A DNA stretch of 64,000 nt. Source: Streptomyces sp. 840.1 (GTDB taxonomy: Bacteria > Actinomycetota > Actinomycetes > Streptomycetales > Streptomycetaceae). Below, piece by piece: positions 1-9,704 of this stretch. The position numbers and the translations under genes are program-made. Where the stretch lies: positions 873,001 to 937,000 of the forward strand of contig NZ_RJUU01000001.1 of NCBI RefSeq assembly GCF_003751445.1. Reading direction: 5' to 3'. How positions within the stretch are numbered: position 1 is the stretch's first letter; every line of letters starts with the position of its first letter. Under the pieces are notes generated by a model that was given only the letters and a program-made list of their open reading frames with translations, was not told the DNA's origin and did no database searches.

Positions 1-319
1 AGGCGCGGATGACCTGGCAGATCGCGTCCGACTCACGGATGTTCGCGAGGAACTTGTTGCCCAGGCCCTCCCCTTCGCTCGCGCCGCGCACGATGCCCGC
101 GATGTCGACGAAGTCGACCGTCGCCGGGAGCAGCTTCTGGGAGTTGAAGATCTCCGCGAGCGTCTTCAGGCGCGGGTCGGGGACGCCGACGACGCCGACG
201 TTCGGCTCGATCGTGGCGAACGGGTAGTTGGCCGCCAGCACGTCGTTCTTGGTCAGGGCGTTGAACAGGGTCGACTTGCCGACATTCGGCAGGCCGACGA
301 TTCCGATCGTGAGCGACAC
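1..319 (-). CDS. ychF: Redox-regulated ATPase/GTPase YchF (C-terminus outside window)
   Basis: Obg-family P-loop nucleotide hydrolase; YchF/OLA1 proteins bind ribosomes and prefer ATP. The visible N-terminus, read leftward from a GTG at 319, starts [20 protein letters not shown], with the G1 Walker A (GLPNVGKST) near residues 8-16, the [12 protein letters not shown] switch region and the [21 protein letters not shown]3 segment that marks YchF. The rest of the protein (family length about 360 residues) lies beyond the left edge. Family identity is clear from the motifs; only the start is inferred. Confidence 0.95.
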   Translation of the reverse strand, partial: MSLTIGIVGLPNVGKSTLFNALTKNDVLAANYPFATIEPNVGVVGVPDPRLKTLAEIFNSQKLLPATVDFVDIAGIVRGASEGEGLGNKFLANIRESDAICQVIRA

Positions 320-536
320 GTTGGCGACTTCCCTAGGGGGTGGGCGGGGGCAGTGAGGTCCGGCCCCGGTGGACCGATTCTCCAGTTTACGGGCGGGGGC
401 GAGCGCCCGGCCACGGGTCCCGCCGGGGGCCGATCCGGTTCCCATTGGGCCGTGTGGCATCGAACTCATCGCCAAGGTCACCCAAAGCGCGTGTCCCGCA
501 CCTGATTCCTGCCGCTCGGCGACCTACGTTGTCCCG

Positions 537-1241
537 GTGGAGCAGCACAGGACACGTCCCCCGCAGCGCAGCCAGACTCAGCAGGCCCCGCTGTCCCCGC
601 TCGGGACCAAGGGAGCCAACGGAACCAAGGGAGCGAAGGGGGCGGCCGGCGAGAGCGCCGCCGTCTACCGGGTGATGAGCACACCCGCGGGCCGGGCCCG
701 CCCGGTGGCGCCTGCCGTGCTCGCCCTGCGGCGGCTGCCGAATCCGCGGCTGACGGGTATCGGCGCCGGGCTCTTCGCGGCGGCCACCATGTTCGTGCTG
801 GCCTGTGCGGACTGGCTGCTGTTCGACGGCTCGGCCGCCGTGTTCGGTGTGCTGTTCCTGCCGGTCAGCGCCCTGACCGCGTTCTGGGTGCGCCCTGCGG
901 ACCTGGTGACCGCGCCGATCAGCGTGCCCATCGCGTTCGCCGTCGGGATCATCCCGATCTCGGGCGGCACGGGCGGCTTCGGCGGGCAGATGATGGCCGT
1001 CGTCACCGCCCTCGCCGTCCACGCCGGCTGGCTGTACGGCGGCACGCTCGTCGCCGGGCTCATCGCGACCGTGCGCAAGGTCCGGCTGATGCGGGCCCGG
1101 CAGCGACGGATGCTGCTGGCCGCGCAGACCGCGCGGGCGGGCGGGCAGCCGCAGTCCCCGCGATCCGGCGGGCAGGCACCCCGGGACGCCGGGCAAGCGC
1201 CCCGGGCCGCCGCACAGGGGCCCCGGCGCCGCCAGCGCTGA
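537..1241 (+). CDS. DUF6542 membrane protein
   Basis: Small actinobacterial integral membrane protein of unknown function, about 234 residues from GTG 537. An upstream in-frame start at 369 would add a low-complexity extension and is less likely. A hydrophilic N-terminus with short GTKGANGTKGAKG repeats is followed by about four hydrophobic segments (roughly residues 75-95, 100-120, 125-145 and 155-175). A basic Gln/Arg/Pro-rich tail ends in RRRQR. It lies divergent from ychF and faces ppgK tail to tail. No catalytic motif is visible. Confidence 0.75.
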   Translation: MEQHRTRPPQRSQTQQAPLSPLGTKGANGTKGAKGAAGESAAVYRVMSTPAGRARPVAPAVLALRRLPNPRLTGIGAGLFAAATMFVLACADWLLFDGSAAVFGVLFLPVSALTAFWVRPADLVTAPISVPIAFAVGIIPISGGTGGFGGQMMAVVTALAVHAGWLYGGTLVAGLIATVRKVRLMRARQRRMLLAAQTARAGGQPQSPRSGGQAPRDAGQAPRAAAQGPRRRQR

Positions 1242-1338
1242 GCCCGCGGCCGGCGAACGGGCGGGACAGGTCGGGACAGGTGCGGAAACCGGCCCGAGCA
1301 GCAGGCGGGACGGGCAGCGGCAGCGGGCCGGGAGCGCC

Positions 1339-2076
1339 TCAGCTGCCCGCTGCCGCCATGGCCGCGCCCACGATGCCGGCGTTGTTCTGCAGTTCGGCCG
1401 GCACCATCTCGGACCGTACGTGCTCGATCAGCGGCAGGAACTTGTCGGCCTTGCGGCTGACACCGCCGCCGATGATGAACAGTTCGGGCGAGAACAGCAT
1501 CTCCACGTGGACCAGGTACTTCTGCACCCGGTGCGCCCAGTGGTGCCAGCTCAGGTCCTCGTCCTCCTTGGCCTTGGTGGAGGCGTGCTTCTCCGCGTCG
1601 TGGCCGTTCAGCTCCAGATGGCCGAGCTCGGTGTTGGGCACGAGCCTGCCGTCGATGAACAGCGCGCTGCCGATGCCCGTACCGAGTGTCAGCACGATGA
1701 CCGTGCCCTTGCGGCCGCGCCCCGCGCCGAAGGTCATCTCCGCGACACCGGCCGCGTCCGCGTCGTTCAGCACGGTGACCGGCAGGCCGAGCTTGTCGCT
1801 CAGCAGCGTGCGGGCGTCCAGGTCGATCCAGCCCTTGTCGACATTGGCGGCGGAGCGGGTGACACCGCTGGTCACCACGCCCGGGAAGGTGATGCCCACC
1901 GGGCCCGTCCAGTCGAAGTGCCCGACCACCTCGGCCACTGCCCCGGCCACGTCATCAGGCGTGGCCGGGTGCGGTGTGAGTACTTTGTGGCGCTCCCGCG
2001 CCAGGTCTCCGCGGTCCAGGTCCACGGGAGCACCCTTGATCCCGGATCCGCCGATGTCCACGCCGAAGATCTCCAT
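1339..2076 (-). CDS. ppgK: Polyphosphate glucokinase (ROK family)
   Basis: Phosphorylates glucose with polyphosphate (and ATP) in the cytoplasm, feeding glycolysis. The protein of about 245 residues has the N-terminal phosphate-binding motif DIGGSGIKGAPVD, the LNDADAAG active-site segment and the second phosphate loop LTLGTGIGSALF. The C-terminus GIVGAAMAA is typical of ROK kinases. ATG 2076 was chosen because it directly precedes EIFGVDIGG; a GTG three codons upstream (2085) is an alternative. No strong Shine-Dalgarno (SD) sequence is visible. It converges on the DUF6542 gene and is read in the same direction as ispH upstream. Confidence 0.93.
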   Translation of the reverse strand: MEIFGVDIGGSGIKGAPVDLDRGDLARERHKVLTPHPATPDDVAGAVAEVVGHFDWTGPVGITFPGVVTSGVTRSAANVDKGWIDLDARTLLSDKLGLPVTVLNDADAAGVAEMTFGAGRGRKGTVIVLTLGTGIGSALFIDGRLVPNTELGHLELNGHDAEKHASTKAKEDEDLSWHHWAHRVQKYLVHVEMLFSPELFIIGGGVSRKADKFLPLIEHVRSEMVPAELQNNAGIVGAAMAAAGS

Positions 2077-2190
2077 GTGATCCACGTTACGGGCAGGCGG
2101 CCCCGCCCACTTCCCGGAGCGGAAACCCGGTACGGAAAGGCAATGCGCAAGGCGGTGCGGAAACCCGGTCCGGAGACCTGGGTCACCGGG

Positions 2191-3171
2191 TCATTCCGCC
2201 GACAGTGCCGCCGCCTCCGCGCGCAGGTCCCGGCGGAGCTCCTTGGGCAGCGAGAAGATGATGGACTCCTCGGCCGCCTTCACGATCTCCACGTCCTCGA
2301 AGCCCCGCTCGGACAGCCAGGCCAGCACACCGTCGACCAGCACCTCGGGCACGGATGCTCCGGAGGTGACGCCGACCGTGGAGACGCCGTCCAGCCAGGC
2401 CTCGTCGATCTCGTCGGCGGAATCGACCAGGTGCGAGTCGCCCGCGCCCGCGCCGAGTGCGACCTCGACCAGGCGGACCGAGTTGGAGGAGTTCTTGGAA
2501 CCGACGACGATCACCAGGTCGGCGTCCGCGCCCATCTGCTTGACCGCGATCTGGCGGTTCTGCGTGGCGTAGCAGATGTCGTCGCTGGGCGGCGAGATCA
2601 GCAGCGGGAACTTCTCCTTCAGCGCGCCGACGGTCTCCATCGTCTCGTCGACCGAGAGCGTGGTCTGGGAGAGCCAGACGACCCGGGACGGGTCGCGCAC
2701 CTCGACGTTCGCGACGTCCTCGGGGCCGTCGACCAGCGTGATGTGGTCGGGGGCCTCGCCGGAGGTGCCGATGACCTCCTCATGGCCCTCGTGGCCGATG
2801 AGGAGGATGTCGAAGTCGTCCTGCGCGAAGCGGACGGCCTCCTTGTGGACCTTGGTGACGAGCGGGCAGGTCGCGTCGATCGTGGCGAGCTTGCGTTCGG
2901 CCGCCTCGTCGTGCACGGTCGGCGCGACGCCGTGGGCGGAGAACATCACGATCGAGCCCTCGGGGACCTCGGCGGTCTCCTCGACGAAGATCGCGCCCTT
3001 CTTCTCCAGCGTCTGCACGACGTATTTGTTGTGGACGATCTCGTGGCGCACGTAGACCGGTGAGCCGTACTGCTCCAGAGCCTTCTCCACGGCGATCACG
3101 GCACGGTCCACGCCCGCGCAGTAGCCACGGGGAGCGGCGAGCAGGACGCGTCGGGGTGTCGTAGCAGTCAT
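2191..3171 (-). CDS. ispH: 4-hydroxy-3-methylbut-2-enyl diphosphate reductase
   Basis: Last enzyme of the MEP pathway; it reduces HMBPP to IPP and DMAPP with a [4Fe-4S] cluster. The three cluster cysteines are visible in [24 protein letters not shown] and [14 protein letters not shown], together with the substrate-binding VRHEIVHN and SSNSVRL motifs. The length of about 326 residues is normal. ATG 3171 is preferred over ATG 3180 because a GGGG-rich SD lies just upstream. The leader contains one arm of a long inverted repeat (3183-3258) that may influence expression. Confidence 0.96.
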   Translation of the reverse strand: MTATTPRRVLLAAPRGYCAGVDRAVIAVEKALEQYGSPVYVRHEIVHNKYVVQTLEKKGAIFVEETAEVPEGSIVMFSAHGVAPTVHDEAAERKLATIDATCPLVTKVHKEAVRFAQDDFDILLIGHEGHEEVIGTSGEAPDHITLVDGPEDVANVEVRDPSRVVWLSQTTLSVDETMETVGALKEKFPLLISPPSDDICYATQNRQIAVKQMGADADLVIVVGSKNSSNSVRLVEVALGAGAGDSHLVDSADEIDEAWLDGVSTVGVTSGASVPEVLVDGVLAWLSERGFEDVEIVKAAEESIIFSLPKELRRDLRAEAAALSAE

Positions 3172-3182
3172 GCGCCCCATCG

Positions 3183-3258
3183 TAACGGCCTCCCCCGCGG
3201 CAGGGCGCGGAGCCGGAGAGCACCGGGAGCCCGCTCCCCGCAGCGGGGGAGGCCGTTA
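3183..3258. repeat. Perfect 16-bp inverted repeat between divergent ispH and permease genes
   Basis: TAACGGCCTCCCCCGC (3183-3198) recurs as its reverse complement at 3243-3258, separated by 44 bases. In the ispH transcript it would form a long-stem structure about 10 bases upstream of the start codon; it could also terminate antisense read-through. It is not followed by a U-tract. The function is unknown. Confidence 0.6.
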
Positions 3259-3327
3259 GGCCGTACCGAACAGGCGCGGGGCCGACGGGGTCGGGAGACT
3301 GATCATCACGCGAACAACGGAGGACTC

Positions 3328-4761
3328 ATGGCCGGCAGCGACAGCCGCAGCGATTCCGGCAGCGGAACCGATTCCGGTAACGGCACGGGCTCCGGCCACG
3401 ACGCGGTTTCCGGCGAGGTCTCCGGCAGCACCGCAGGCCGGGCGGGGCTGCGGCGGACGCTGGGCTTCCGGGATCTGGTGGTCTACGGGCTGCTGTTCAT
3501 CGCCCCGATGGCCCCGGTCGGCGTCTTCGGCACGCTCGACGCGAAATCGCACGGCGCGGTGGCGCTGGTCTACATCGCGGCGACCGTGGTGATGGCGTTC
3601 ACCGCTTTCAGCTACGCGCAGATGGTGCGGGTCGCTCCCCTGGCGGGTTCGGTGTTCGCGTACGCGCGCAAAGGGCTCGGGGAGGCGCCGGGGTTCATCG
3701 CCGGGTGGATGGCGATGCTGGACTACCTGCTGATCCCGGCGGTCGCCTACCTCTTCTCCGGCATCGCGATGAACTCGCTGGTGCCCGACGTGTCGCGGTG
3801 GGTGTGGACCGCGCTGGCCGTGGTCCTCACGACGCTGCTGAACCTCTGGGGCGTACGGGCGGCGGCCCGGGTCGGCTTCGCGGTGCTCGCCATGGAGATC
3901 GTGGTGCTGCTGGTGTTCCTGGTGTCCGCCGTGGTGGTCCTGGTGCAGGACGGGGCGCAGCGCGGCTGGCTGACGCCGCTCAACGGCGACGCGGGCTTCT
4001 CCGCGACGGCCGTGCTGGGGGCGGTGTCCGTGGCCGTGCTGTCGTACCTGGGCTTCGACGCCATCGCCACGTTCGCGGAGGAGGTGACGGGCGGCTCGGC
4101 CAAGGTGGCGCGGGCGCTGCTGTTCTGCCTGGTGCTGGCGGGGTTCCTGTTCGTGGCACAGGCGTATCTGGCGGCGCTGCTCGAACCGATGACGTCGGCC
4201 GAGCTGGCCGCCGACCCGGCCGCCCAGGGCTCCGCCTTCTACGACACGGTGGACTCCGCGGTCGGCTCCTGGCTGCACGATCTGGTGGCGGTCAGCAAGG
4301 CGATCGGGGCGGCGTTCGCGGCGCTGGCCGGGCAGGCGGCCGCGGGCCGGCTGCTGTTCGCGATGGCCCGGGAGCGCCGGCTGCCCGCGCTGCTGTCCAA
4401 GGTCGATCCGCGCTCGGGGGTGCCCCGGATCGCGATCCTGATCGCGGCGGTCGTGACGCTGGTGGCGGCGGTCTGGGCGGCCCGGCGCGACGACGGCCTG
4501 GACCATCTGGTGTCGGTCGTGGACGTGGGCGCGCTGACCGCGTTCGTGCTGCTGCACGCTTCGGTGGTCGGCTGGTTCGTGGTGCGCCGGATGGAGGGGC
4601 CGCCGAGCTGGTGGCGGCACGTCCTGATCCCGGTGGTGGGTGCCGGCGTGCTGATCGCGGTGATCGTGGAGGCGACGTCGAGCGCGCAGGTGGTGGGGGC
4701 GTGCTGGCTCGTGGTAGGGCTCGCGGTACTCCTGGTGCAGCGCGGACGCCGGTCGGCGTGA
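3328..4761 (+). CDS. APC-family amino acid/amine permease
   Basis: Twelve-helix secondary transporter of the amino acid-polyamine-organocation superfamily, 477 residues. After a Ser/Gly-rich cytoplasmic N-terminus (residues 1-40), the first helix begins with [21 protein letters not shown], the conserved APC opening segment. It is followed by [21 protein letters not shown] and [15 protein letters not shown], the substrate-site helix-6 region. A clear SD (GGAGG) sits 7 bases before ATG 3328. The substrate cannot be read from the sequence. It lies divergent from ispH and upstream of xseA. Confidence 0.88.
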   Translation: MAGSDSRSDSGSGTDSGNGTGSGHDAVSGEVSGSTAGRAGLRRTLGFRDLVVYGLLFIAPMAPVGVFGTLDAKSHGAVALVYIAATVVMAFTAFSYAQMVRVAPLAGSVFAYARKGLGEAPGFIAGWMAMLDYLLIPAVAYLFSGIAMNSLVPDVSRWVWTALAVVLTTLLNLWGVRAAARVGFAVLAMEIVVLLVFLVSAVVVLVQDGAQRGWLTPLNGDAGFSATAVLGAVSVAVLSYLGFDAIATFAEEVTGGSAKVARALLFCLVLAGFLFVAQAYLAALLEPMTSAELAADPAAQGSAFYDTVDSAVGSWLHDLVAVSKAIGAAFAALAGQAAAGRLLFAMARERRLPALLSKVDPRSGVPRIAILIAAVVTLVAAVWAARRDDGLDHLVSVVDVGALTAFVLLHASVVGWFVVRRMEGPPSWWRHVLIPVVGAGVLIAVIVEATSSAQVVGACWLVVGLAVLLVQRGRRSA

Positions 4762-4897
4762 GGGACACGGCGTCGGCGTCAGGAGTGCGGCGGGTGGCGC
4801 GCTCGGCGCCCGCAGGTTCGATGCCCGCGGGTTCCTTCTCCCGGGCTCCTTCCGCGGGGCCGGCTGGTTGTCGGTGCAGACGGATACGCTCGCTCGC

Positions 4898-6109
4898 ATG
4901 GCTCTCCAAACATCCGCGGAAGCTCCGCTGCCCGTCGGTGACGTGTCACGGCTCATCGGCGGCTGGATCGACCGGCTCGGCGCCGTCTGGGTCGAGGGAC
5001 AGATCACCCAGCTGTCGCGGCGCCCGGGGGCCGGAGTGGTGTTCCTGACACTGCGCGACCCCTCGCACGACATCTCGGTGAGCGTGACGTGCTTCCGGCA
5101 GGTCTTCGACCGGATCGCCGACGTGGTCACGGAGGGCGCGCGGGTCGTCGTCCTCGCCAAGCCCGAGTGGTACGCCCCCCGCGGGCAGCTCTCACTGCGT
5201 GCCACGGAGATACGGCCGGTCGGCATCGGCGAGCTGCTGGTCCGGCTGGAGCAGCTGAAGAAGTCACTGGCCGGGGAGGGCCTCTTCGCCCTCGACCGCA
5301 AGAAGCCGCTGCCCTTCCTGCCGCAGCTGATCGGTCTCGTCTGCGGCCGGGCCTCGGCGGCCGAGCGCGATGTCCTGGAGAACACCCGGCGCCGGTGGCC
5401 CGCGGTCCGCTTCGAGGTCCGCAACACCGCCGTGCAGGGCGTGCACGCGGTGAACCAGGTGGTCCGGGCCGTGCAGGAGCTGGACGCTCTCCCCGAGGTC
5501 GACGTGATCGTCGTGGCGCGTGGCGGCGGCAGCGTGGAGGACCTGCTGCCGTTCTCGGACGAGCAGCTGATCCGTACGGTCGCGGCCTGCCGCACCCCGG
5601 TGGTCTCGGCCATCGGGCACGAGCCGGACTCCCCGCTGCTCGACCTGGTGGCCGACGTACGGGCCTCCACCCCGACGGACGCCGCGAAGCGGATCGTGCC
5701 CGATGTGAGCGAGGAGCTGGACCGGGTCCAGCAGCTGCGGGACCGGGCGCTGCGGTCGCTGCGGGGACTGCTCGACCGGGAGGAGCGGGGGCTCGCGCAC
5801 GCGCTGGGGCGCCCATCGATGGAGCGCCCGCAGCGGATGGTGGACGAGCGGGCGGCGGAGATCGACGCGCTGATCGGGCGCGGCCGGCGGGTGCTGGGCC
5901 ATCTGCTGGACCGTGCGGACTCGGAGCTCTCCCACACCCGCGCCCGGGTGGTCGCGCTGTCGCCCGCGGCGACGCTGGAGCGCGGCTACGCGGTGCTGCA
6001 GCGGGCGGACGGGCACGTGGTGCGCGATCCCTCGGACGCTGGGGCGGCCGGGGACGCGCTGCGGGCCCGGGTGTCGGGGGGCGAGTTCGTCGTGCGGGTC
6101 GACGGATGA
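4898..6109 (+). CDS. xseA: Exodeoxyribonuclease VII large subunit
   Basis: Catalytic subunit of ExoVII, a processive single-strand exonuclease used in repair. An N-terminal OB-fold (about residues 15-110, [24 protein letters not shown]) precedes the catalytic domain with [22 protein letters not shown] and [15 protein letters not shown], the XseA signature. A helical region and the C-terminal LERGYAVL segment follow. ATG 4898 (MALQTSAE) is preferred to upstream GTG 4868 on family alignment; this gives 403 residues. It is followed 87 bases later by xseB, forming the usual pair. Confidence 0.96.
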   Translation: MALQTSAEAPLPVGDVSRLIGGWIDRLGAVWVEGQITQLSRRPGAGVVFLTLRDPSHDISVSVTCFRQVFDRIADVVTEGARVVVLAKPEWYAPRGQLSLRATEIRPVGIGELLVRLEQLKKSLAGEGLFALDRKKPLPFLPQLIGLVCGRASAAERDVLENTRRRWPAVRFEVRNTAVQGVHAVNQVVRAVQELDALPEVDVIVVARGGGSVEDLLPFSDEQLIRTVAACRTPVVSAIGHEPDSPLLDLVADVRASTPTDAAKRIVPDVSEELDRVQQLRDRALRSLRGLLDREERGLAHALGRPSMERPQRMVDERAAEIDALIGRGRRVLGHLLDRADSELSHTRARVVALSPAATLERGYAVLQRADGHVVRDPSDAGAAGDALRARVSGGEFVVRVDG

Positions 6110-6196
6110 GCAACACCTTCCGGTCCCTGCGGACAGGGCCCGGAAGGCCGGCCGGGGCCGGAATCGACGGACATGCCGACGCATAGGGTGGATCAC

Positions 6197-6466
6197 ATGA
6201 CGGACGACGGGACGACGGCGGCTGCGGCCACGGGCACGCTCGGATACGAGCAGGCGCGCGACGAGCTGATCGAGGTGGTGCGCCGGCTGGAGGCGGGCGG
6301 GACGAGCCTGGAGGAGTCCCTGGCCCTGTGGGAGCGGGGCGAGGAGCTGGCGAAGGTGTGCCGGCACTGGCTGGAGGGCGCCCGCGCCCGGCTGGACGCC
6401 GCGCTGGCGGGGCCGGCCGGCTCCGGGACCGACGGCGCCGAGGGCCCGGCGGCCGACGCGGGCTGA
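6197..6466 (+). CDS. xseB: Exodeoxyribonuclease VII small subunit
   Basis: Small helical subunit that assembles on XseA. The protein of about 89 residues carries the family core [20 protein letters not shown], followed by [30 protein letters not shown], two antiparallel helices, and then a Gly/Ala-rich tail. ATG 6197 is chosen because it follows an AGGGTGG-type SD; an earlier ATG at 6173 would only add eight residues. It is in the same orientation as xseA and presumably co-transcribed. Confidence 0.92.
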   Translation: MTDDGTTAAAATGTLGYEQARDELIEVVRRLEAGGTSLEESLALWERGEELAKVCRHWLEGARARLDAALAGPAGSGTDGAEGPAADAG

Positions 6467-6548
6467 GCCGGGCGGTGTACGGCCGGAGGGCGGCCCCTCG
6501 CCGTCACCGTCACCACTGCCGTTGTGGAGTGGATCACTCCCCTCCAGT

Positions 6549-6570
6549 TTTAGTTGAAAGTTAACCTACC
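6549..6570 (+). promoter_or_regulatory. AT-rich operator-like element upstream of the nitroreductase gene
   Basis: A locally AT-rich stretch reads TTTTAGTTGAAAGTTAACCT, with imperfect symmetry GTTGAA/GTTAAC. It lies about 65 bases upstream of ATG 6632 in otherwise GC-rich DNA. This is the kind of site bound by MarR- or HxlR-type regulators. No local regulator gene is adjacent, so the assignment is inference. Confidence 0.35.
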
Positions 6571-6631
6571 TCTCCCGTACGGTGACCGGAGTAGTCCGAC
6601 CCCCGTGTTCGTCCGGAAGGTAATACGCAAG

Positions 6632-7222
6632 ATGTCCCTCGTTCTTGACCCCGCCGCCCAGGACCTCCTCTTCCGTGAGGCCCGCACCGCCAACACCTTC
6701 ACCGACGAGCCGGTGACCGAGGAGCAGGTCCAGGCGATTTACGACCTGGTCAAGTACGGCCCGACCGCGTTCAACCAGTCGCCGCTGCGCGTCGTCCTGG
6801 TCCGCTCGGACGACGCCCGCGCGCGCCTCGTCCAGCACATGGCCGAGGGCAACCAGCCCAAGACCTCGACCGCCCCGCTGGTCGCGATCCTGGCCACCGA
6901 CAACGAGTTCCACGAGGAGCTCCCGGCGCTGCTGCCGCACTTCCCGCAGGCCAAGGACGCGTTCTTCTCCGAGCGCCCGGTCCGCGAGTCCGCCGCCGCG
7001 CTGAACGGCGCGCTGCAGGCCGCCTACTTCATCATCGGCGTCCGCGCCGCCGGCCTGGCCGCCGGCCCGATGACCGGCTACGACGCCGCGGGCATCGAGA
7101 AGGAGTTCCTGGACGGCGACCACAACGTGCTGATGGTCGTCAACATCGGCAAGCCGGGCGACGACGCCTGGTTCCCGCGTCTGCCGCGCCTGGCCTACGA
7201 CGAGGTCATCAAGACCGTCTGA
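6632..7222 (+). CDS. Nitroreductase-family malonic semialdehyde reductase-like flavoprotein
   Basis: FMN-dependent NAD(P)H oxidoreductase of the RutE/HadB subgroup, 196 residues from ATG 6632. Visible features are the N-terminal LLFREARTANTFTDEPVTEEQ, the FMN-binding KYGPTAFNQSPLRVVLVRS motif and the C-terminal GYDAAGIEKEFLDGDHNVLMVVNIGKP segment characteristic of RutE-like enzymes. The physiological substrate (malonic semialdehyde, quinone or nitro compound) cannot be settled. It is a single-gene unit between an AT-rich promoter region and a very strong terminator. Confidence 0.88.
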   Translation: MSLVLDPAAQDLLFREARTANTFTDEPVTEEQVQAIYDLVKYGPTAFNQSPLRVVLVRSDDARARLVQHMAEGNQPKTSTAPLVAILATDNEFHEELPALLPHFPQAKDAFFSERPVRESAAALNGALQAAYFIIGVRAAGLAAGPMTGYDAAGIEKEFLDGDHNVLMVVNIGKPGDDAWFPRLPRLAYDEVIKTV

Positions 7223-7234
7223 GTCCGAGCGCGC

Positions 7235-7290
7235 CGCGACATACGGAAAGGCCCTGGAGCACCTGCTCCAGGGCCTTTCCGTATGTCGCG
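7235..7290. terminator. Bidirectional terminator, 27-bp perfect stem
   Basis: Arms 7235-7261 and 7264-7290 are perfectly complementary, with GGCCCTGGAGCA at the apex. The hairpin separates the nitroreductase gene from the convergent DUF4245 gene. There is no U-tract, as is usual in Streptomyces. Confidence 0.9.
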
Positions 7291-7344
7291 CGCCCCGGCG
7301 CGCCCGTGCGCGCCAGCGGCCCTTCCTGCTGCCGGAAGGCGCCG

Positions 7345-7863
7345 TCAGGACGTCTTGAGCGCCGCCGCCATCTCCGCCAGCCGCTCCGGCGAGGCGGAGC
7401 CGGTGACGACCGTGGTCGCCCCCTTGCCCTCGCGCACGAGGGCGTCGTACTTCGGGCCCTCCCAGTGCTGCCACGTCTCACCGGCGACCTGCTGGGTGCG
7501 GCCGGTGTTCTTCGCGTCCTGGCTGACAGCGGTGATGTACTTCTTCGCCGGCGACGTGGACTGCTCCACCGCGACGTACCCGCCGTCCGGATCGAGGAAG
7601 CCCAGGTGCCAGCTGTTGCCGGCCTCGCGCTCGTAGCTGACGGAGGTCGGCTTCCACTTCTGCGCCAGACCGCTGGGCGCCACCACCGGATACGGAGCCG
7701 CGCGCCGCGCCGTCAGGAGCTCGACCCGGTAGTCGACCGCCTTGACGGGATCGGCCTTGTCGTCGTGCGGGACGAAGATGTAGACGACCCCCGCCACGGC
7801 GGCGATCACCGCCAACGACAGGAACATGTCCCGCACTGTCTGCTTGCCTCGCTTGCTTGCCAC
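7345..7863 (-). CDS. DUF4245 membrane-anchored protein
   Basis: Actinobacterial protein of unknown function, 172 residues. A short basic N-terminus ([14 protein letters not shown]) leads into one membrane segment (about residues 14-30, [17 protein letters not shown]). The extracellular domain contains [21 protein letters not shown] and [18 protein letters not shown], typical of DUF4245. It lies divergent from glpX, the usual actinobacterial arrangement. Confidence 0.85.
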   Translation of the reverse strand: MASKRGKQTVRDMFLSLAVIAAVAGVVYIFVPHDDKADPVKAVDYRVELLTARRAAPYPVVAPSGLAQKWKPTSVSYEREAGNSWHLGFLDPDGGYVAVEQSTSPAKKYITAVSQDAKNTGRTQQVAGETWQHWEGPKYDALVREGKGATTVVTGSASPERLAEMAAALKTS

Positions 7864-7930
7864 GGGTCCATCGTCGCATCAGCCCCGACGGCACCGAACC
7901 GGGGGCGCCCCGCTCATAAGTGACCCGGTC

Positions 7931-7959
7931 TGCTCATTTTATCGACCTGACGATAGAGT
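7931..7959 (+). promoter_or_regulatory. Candidate promoter for glpX
   Basis: TAGAGT at 7954-7959 fits the TANNNT -10 pattern and lies 17 bases after a weak -35-like TGCTCA. It is about 45 bases upstream of the glpX start in the divergent spacer. Predicted by eye only. Confidence 0.35.
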
Positions 7960-8005
7960 CACATCACCCTCATCCGGTCGTCGTCGTACAGAAAGGTGCG
8001 CTCCG

Positions 8006-9037
8006 ATGTCCGAGCATCATCTGCCGTCCCAGCTGGAGGTCTCCCCGGAGGCCCCCGACCGCAACCTCGCCCTGGAGCTCGTCCGGGTCACCGAGGCCGC
8101 CGCCATGGCCGCCGGGCGCTGGGTCGGCCGCGGGGACAAGATCGGCGCCGACGGCGCCGCCGTGAAGGCCATGCGGACCCTCGTCTCCACCGTGTCGATG
8201 AACGGCATCGTCGTCATCGGTGAGGGCGAGAAGGACGAAGCCCCCATGCTGTTCAACGGCGAGCGGGTCGGTGACGGCACCGGCCCCGAGGTCGACATCG
8301 CCGTCGACCCGATCGACGGCACGACCCTGAACGCCAAGGGCATGCCGAACGCGATCGCCGTGCTGGCCGCCGCAGACCGGGGCGCGATGTTCGACCCGTC
8401 CGCGGTCTTCTACATGGACAAGCTGGTCACCGGCCCCGAGGCCGCCGACTTCGTCGACATCAACGCCCCCGTCTCGGTGAACATCCGCCGGGTCGCGAAG
8501 GCGAAGAACTCCACCCCCGAGGACGTCACCGTCGTCATCCTGGACCGCCCGCGCCACGAGGGCATCGTCAAGGAGATCCGGGAGACCGGCGCGCGGATCA
8601 AGTTCATCTCCGACGGAGATGTCGCGGGTTCGATCATGGCCGCCCGCGACGACACCGGCGTCGACCTGCTGATGGGGATCGGCGGCACTCCTGAAGGCAT
8701 CATCTCGGCCTGCGCCATAAAGTGCCTCGGCGGTGTCATCCAGGGCAAGCTCTGGCCGAAGGACGCGGCCGAGCGCCAGCGCGCGCTGGACGCCGGGCAC
8801 GACCTGGACCGGGTGCTGTCCACGGACGACCTGGTCAGCGGCGACAACGTGTTCTTCGTGGCGACCGGCATCACGGACGGCGAACTGATGCGCGGTGTGC
8901 GCTACCGCGCGGAGACGGCCACCACCGAGTCGATCGTGATGCGCTCCAAGTCGGGCACCATCCGGAAGATCGACTCGACCCACCGGCTGTCGAAGCTGCG
9001 GGCCTACAGCGCGATCGACTTCGACCGCGCGAAGTGA
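8006..9037 (+). CDS. glpX: Fructose-1,6-bisphosphatase class II
   Basis: Gluconeogenic phosphatase converting fructose-1,6-bisphosphate to fructose-6-phosphate. The metal-binding motifs of the inositol-phosphatase-like fold are clear: [14 protein letters not shown] and [18 protein letters not shown], with RVGDGTG between. [20 protein letters not shown] is the GlpX signature. From ATG 8006 ([15 protein letters not shown] upstream) the protein has 343 residues, matching actinobacterial GlpX. Confidence 0.96.
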   Translation: MSEHHLPSQLEVSPEAPDRNLALELVRVTEAAAMAAGRWVGRGDKIGADGAAVKAMRTLVSTVSMNGIVVIGEGEKDEAPMLFNGERVGDGTGPEVDIAVDPIDGTTLNAKGMPNAIAVLAAADRGAMFDPSAVFYMDKLVTGPEAADFVDINAPVSVNIRRVAKAKNSTPEDVTVVILDRPRHEGIVKEIRETGARIKFISDGDVAGSIMAARDDTGVDLLMGIGGTPEGIISACAIKCLGGVIQGKLWPKDAAERQRALDAGHDLDRVLSTDDLVSGDNVFFVATGITDGELMRGVRYRAETATTESIVMRSKSGTIRKIDSTHRLSKLRAYSAIDFDRAK

Positions 9038-9171
9038 CGCAGACACGCCTGACGCGGACACGCGCCGCGTCGACACCTACGACGTAGGCGCGTTCACGAT
9101 CACGTGAGAGGGGCGCCCCCCATGTGCGGTGGGGGCGCCCCTTCCACGTCCAAACGGATGCGGTGCGGCAC

Positions 9172-9543
9172 TCAGCCGGCCGCGGCGATGCGGCCCGCCG
9201 CGCCGGATGCCTTGAGCTCGGCCTCGCGCCGCCGGCGGCGGGCGAGGGCCACGCGGCGTTCGGCAGCCGTGAGGCCGCCCCACACCCCGTACGGCTCGGG
9301 CTGCAGCAGGGCGTGTTCCCGGCATTCGACCATGACCGGACAGCGCGCGCAGACCCGCTTCGCGGACTCCTCGCGGGAGAGCCGGGCAGCGGTCGGCTCC
9401 TTCGACGGGGCGAAGAACAGCCCGGCTTCGTCCCGGCGGCACACCGCCTCCGAATGCCAGGGGCCTGCCTGGTCCTCCCGAGCGGGATTCCGCTGGGAAG
9501 GAACGGCGGCGACCTGCAGGGGCTGATGCGGCAGTTGCAGCAC
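9172..9543 (-). CDS. wblI: WhiB-family iron-sulfur regulator, probably WblI
   Basis: WhiB-like DNA-binding protein with four cluster-ligating cysteines: one at AVCRRDEAG, then KRVCARCPVMVECREHAL. These are followed by the GVWGG turn and a basic C-terminal tail (ALARRRRRE). It has 123 residues. The position between glpX and the DUF1707/class I fumarase genes matches the conserved Streptomyces neighbourhood that carries wblI; the symbol rests on that synteny and is less certain than the family. A perfect inverted repeat (9620-9634) lies upstream. Confidence 0.85.
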   Translation of the reverse strand: MLQLPHQPLQVAAVPSQRNPAREDQAGPWHSEAVCRRDEAGLFFAPSKEPTAARLSREESAKRVCARCPVMVECREHALLQPEPYGVWGGLTAAERRVALARRRRREAELKASGAAGRIAAAG

Positions 9544-9619
9544 GGTCCACTCCTGACGACGGCTTCGCGGGCGAGAAGACGATGCAGCTCTCCCTACCCG
9601 CTGTGCGCGCGCCTATGCA

Positions 9620-9634
9620 CTGAGTGGCACTCAG
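9620..9634. promoter_or_regulatory. Palindrome upstream of the WhiB gene
   Basis: CTGAGT-GGC-ACTCAG is a perfect 6-bp inverted repeat about 77 bases upstream of the WhiB-like start. It is a plausible regulator site; the binding protein is unknown. Confidence 0.35.
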
Positions 9635-9704
9635 GTCCGGTCCGCGAAATTGCGGCCGATCGCGGTTTCGGCTGAAATCAGTTCCTCCCGGGACCGCTTC
9701 CGCG

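Noticed and set aside
3256..5937. Open frame of 893 codons on the minus strand
   Set aside because: It runs opposite the APC permease and xseA genes and has no family motifs; it is the usual antisense shadow in GC-rich DNA.
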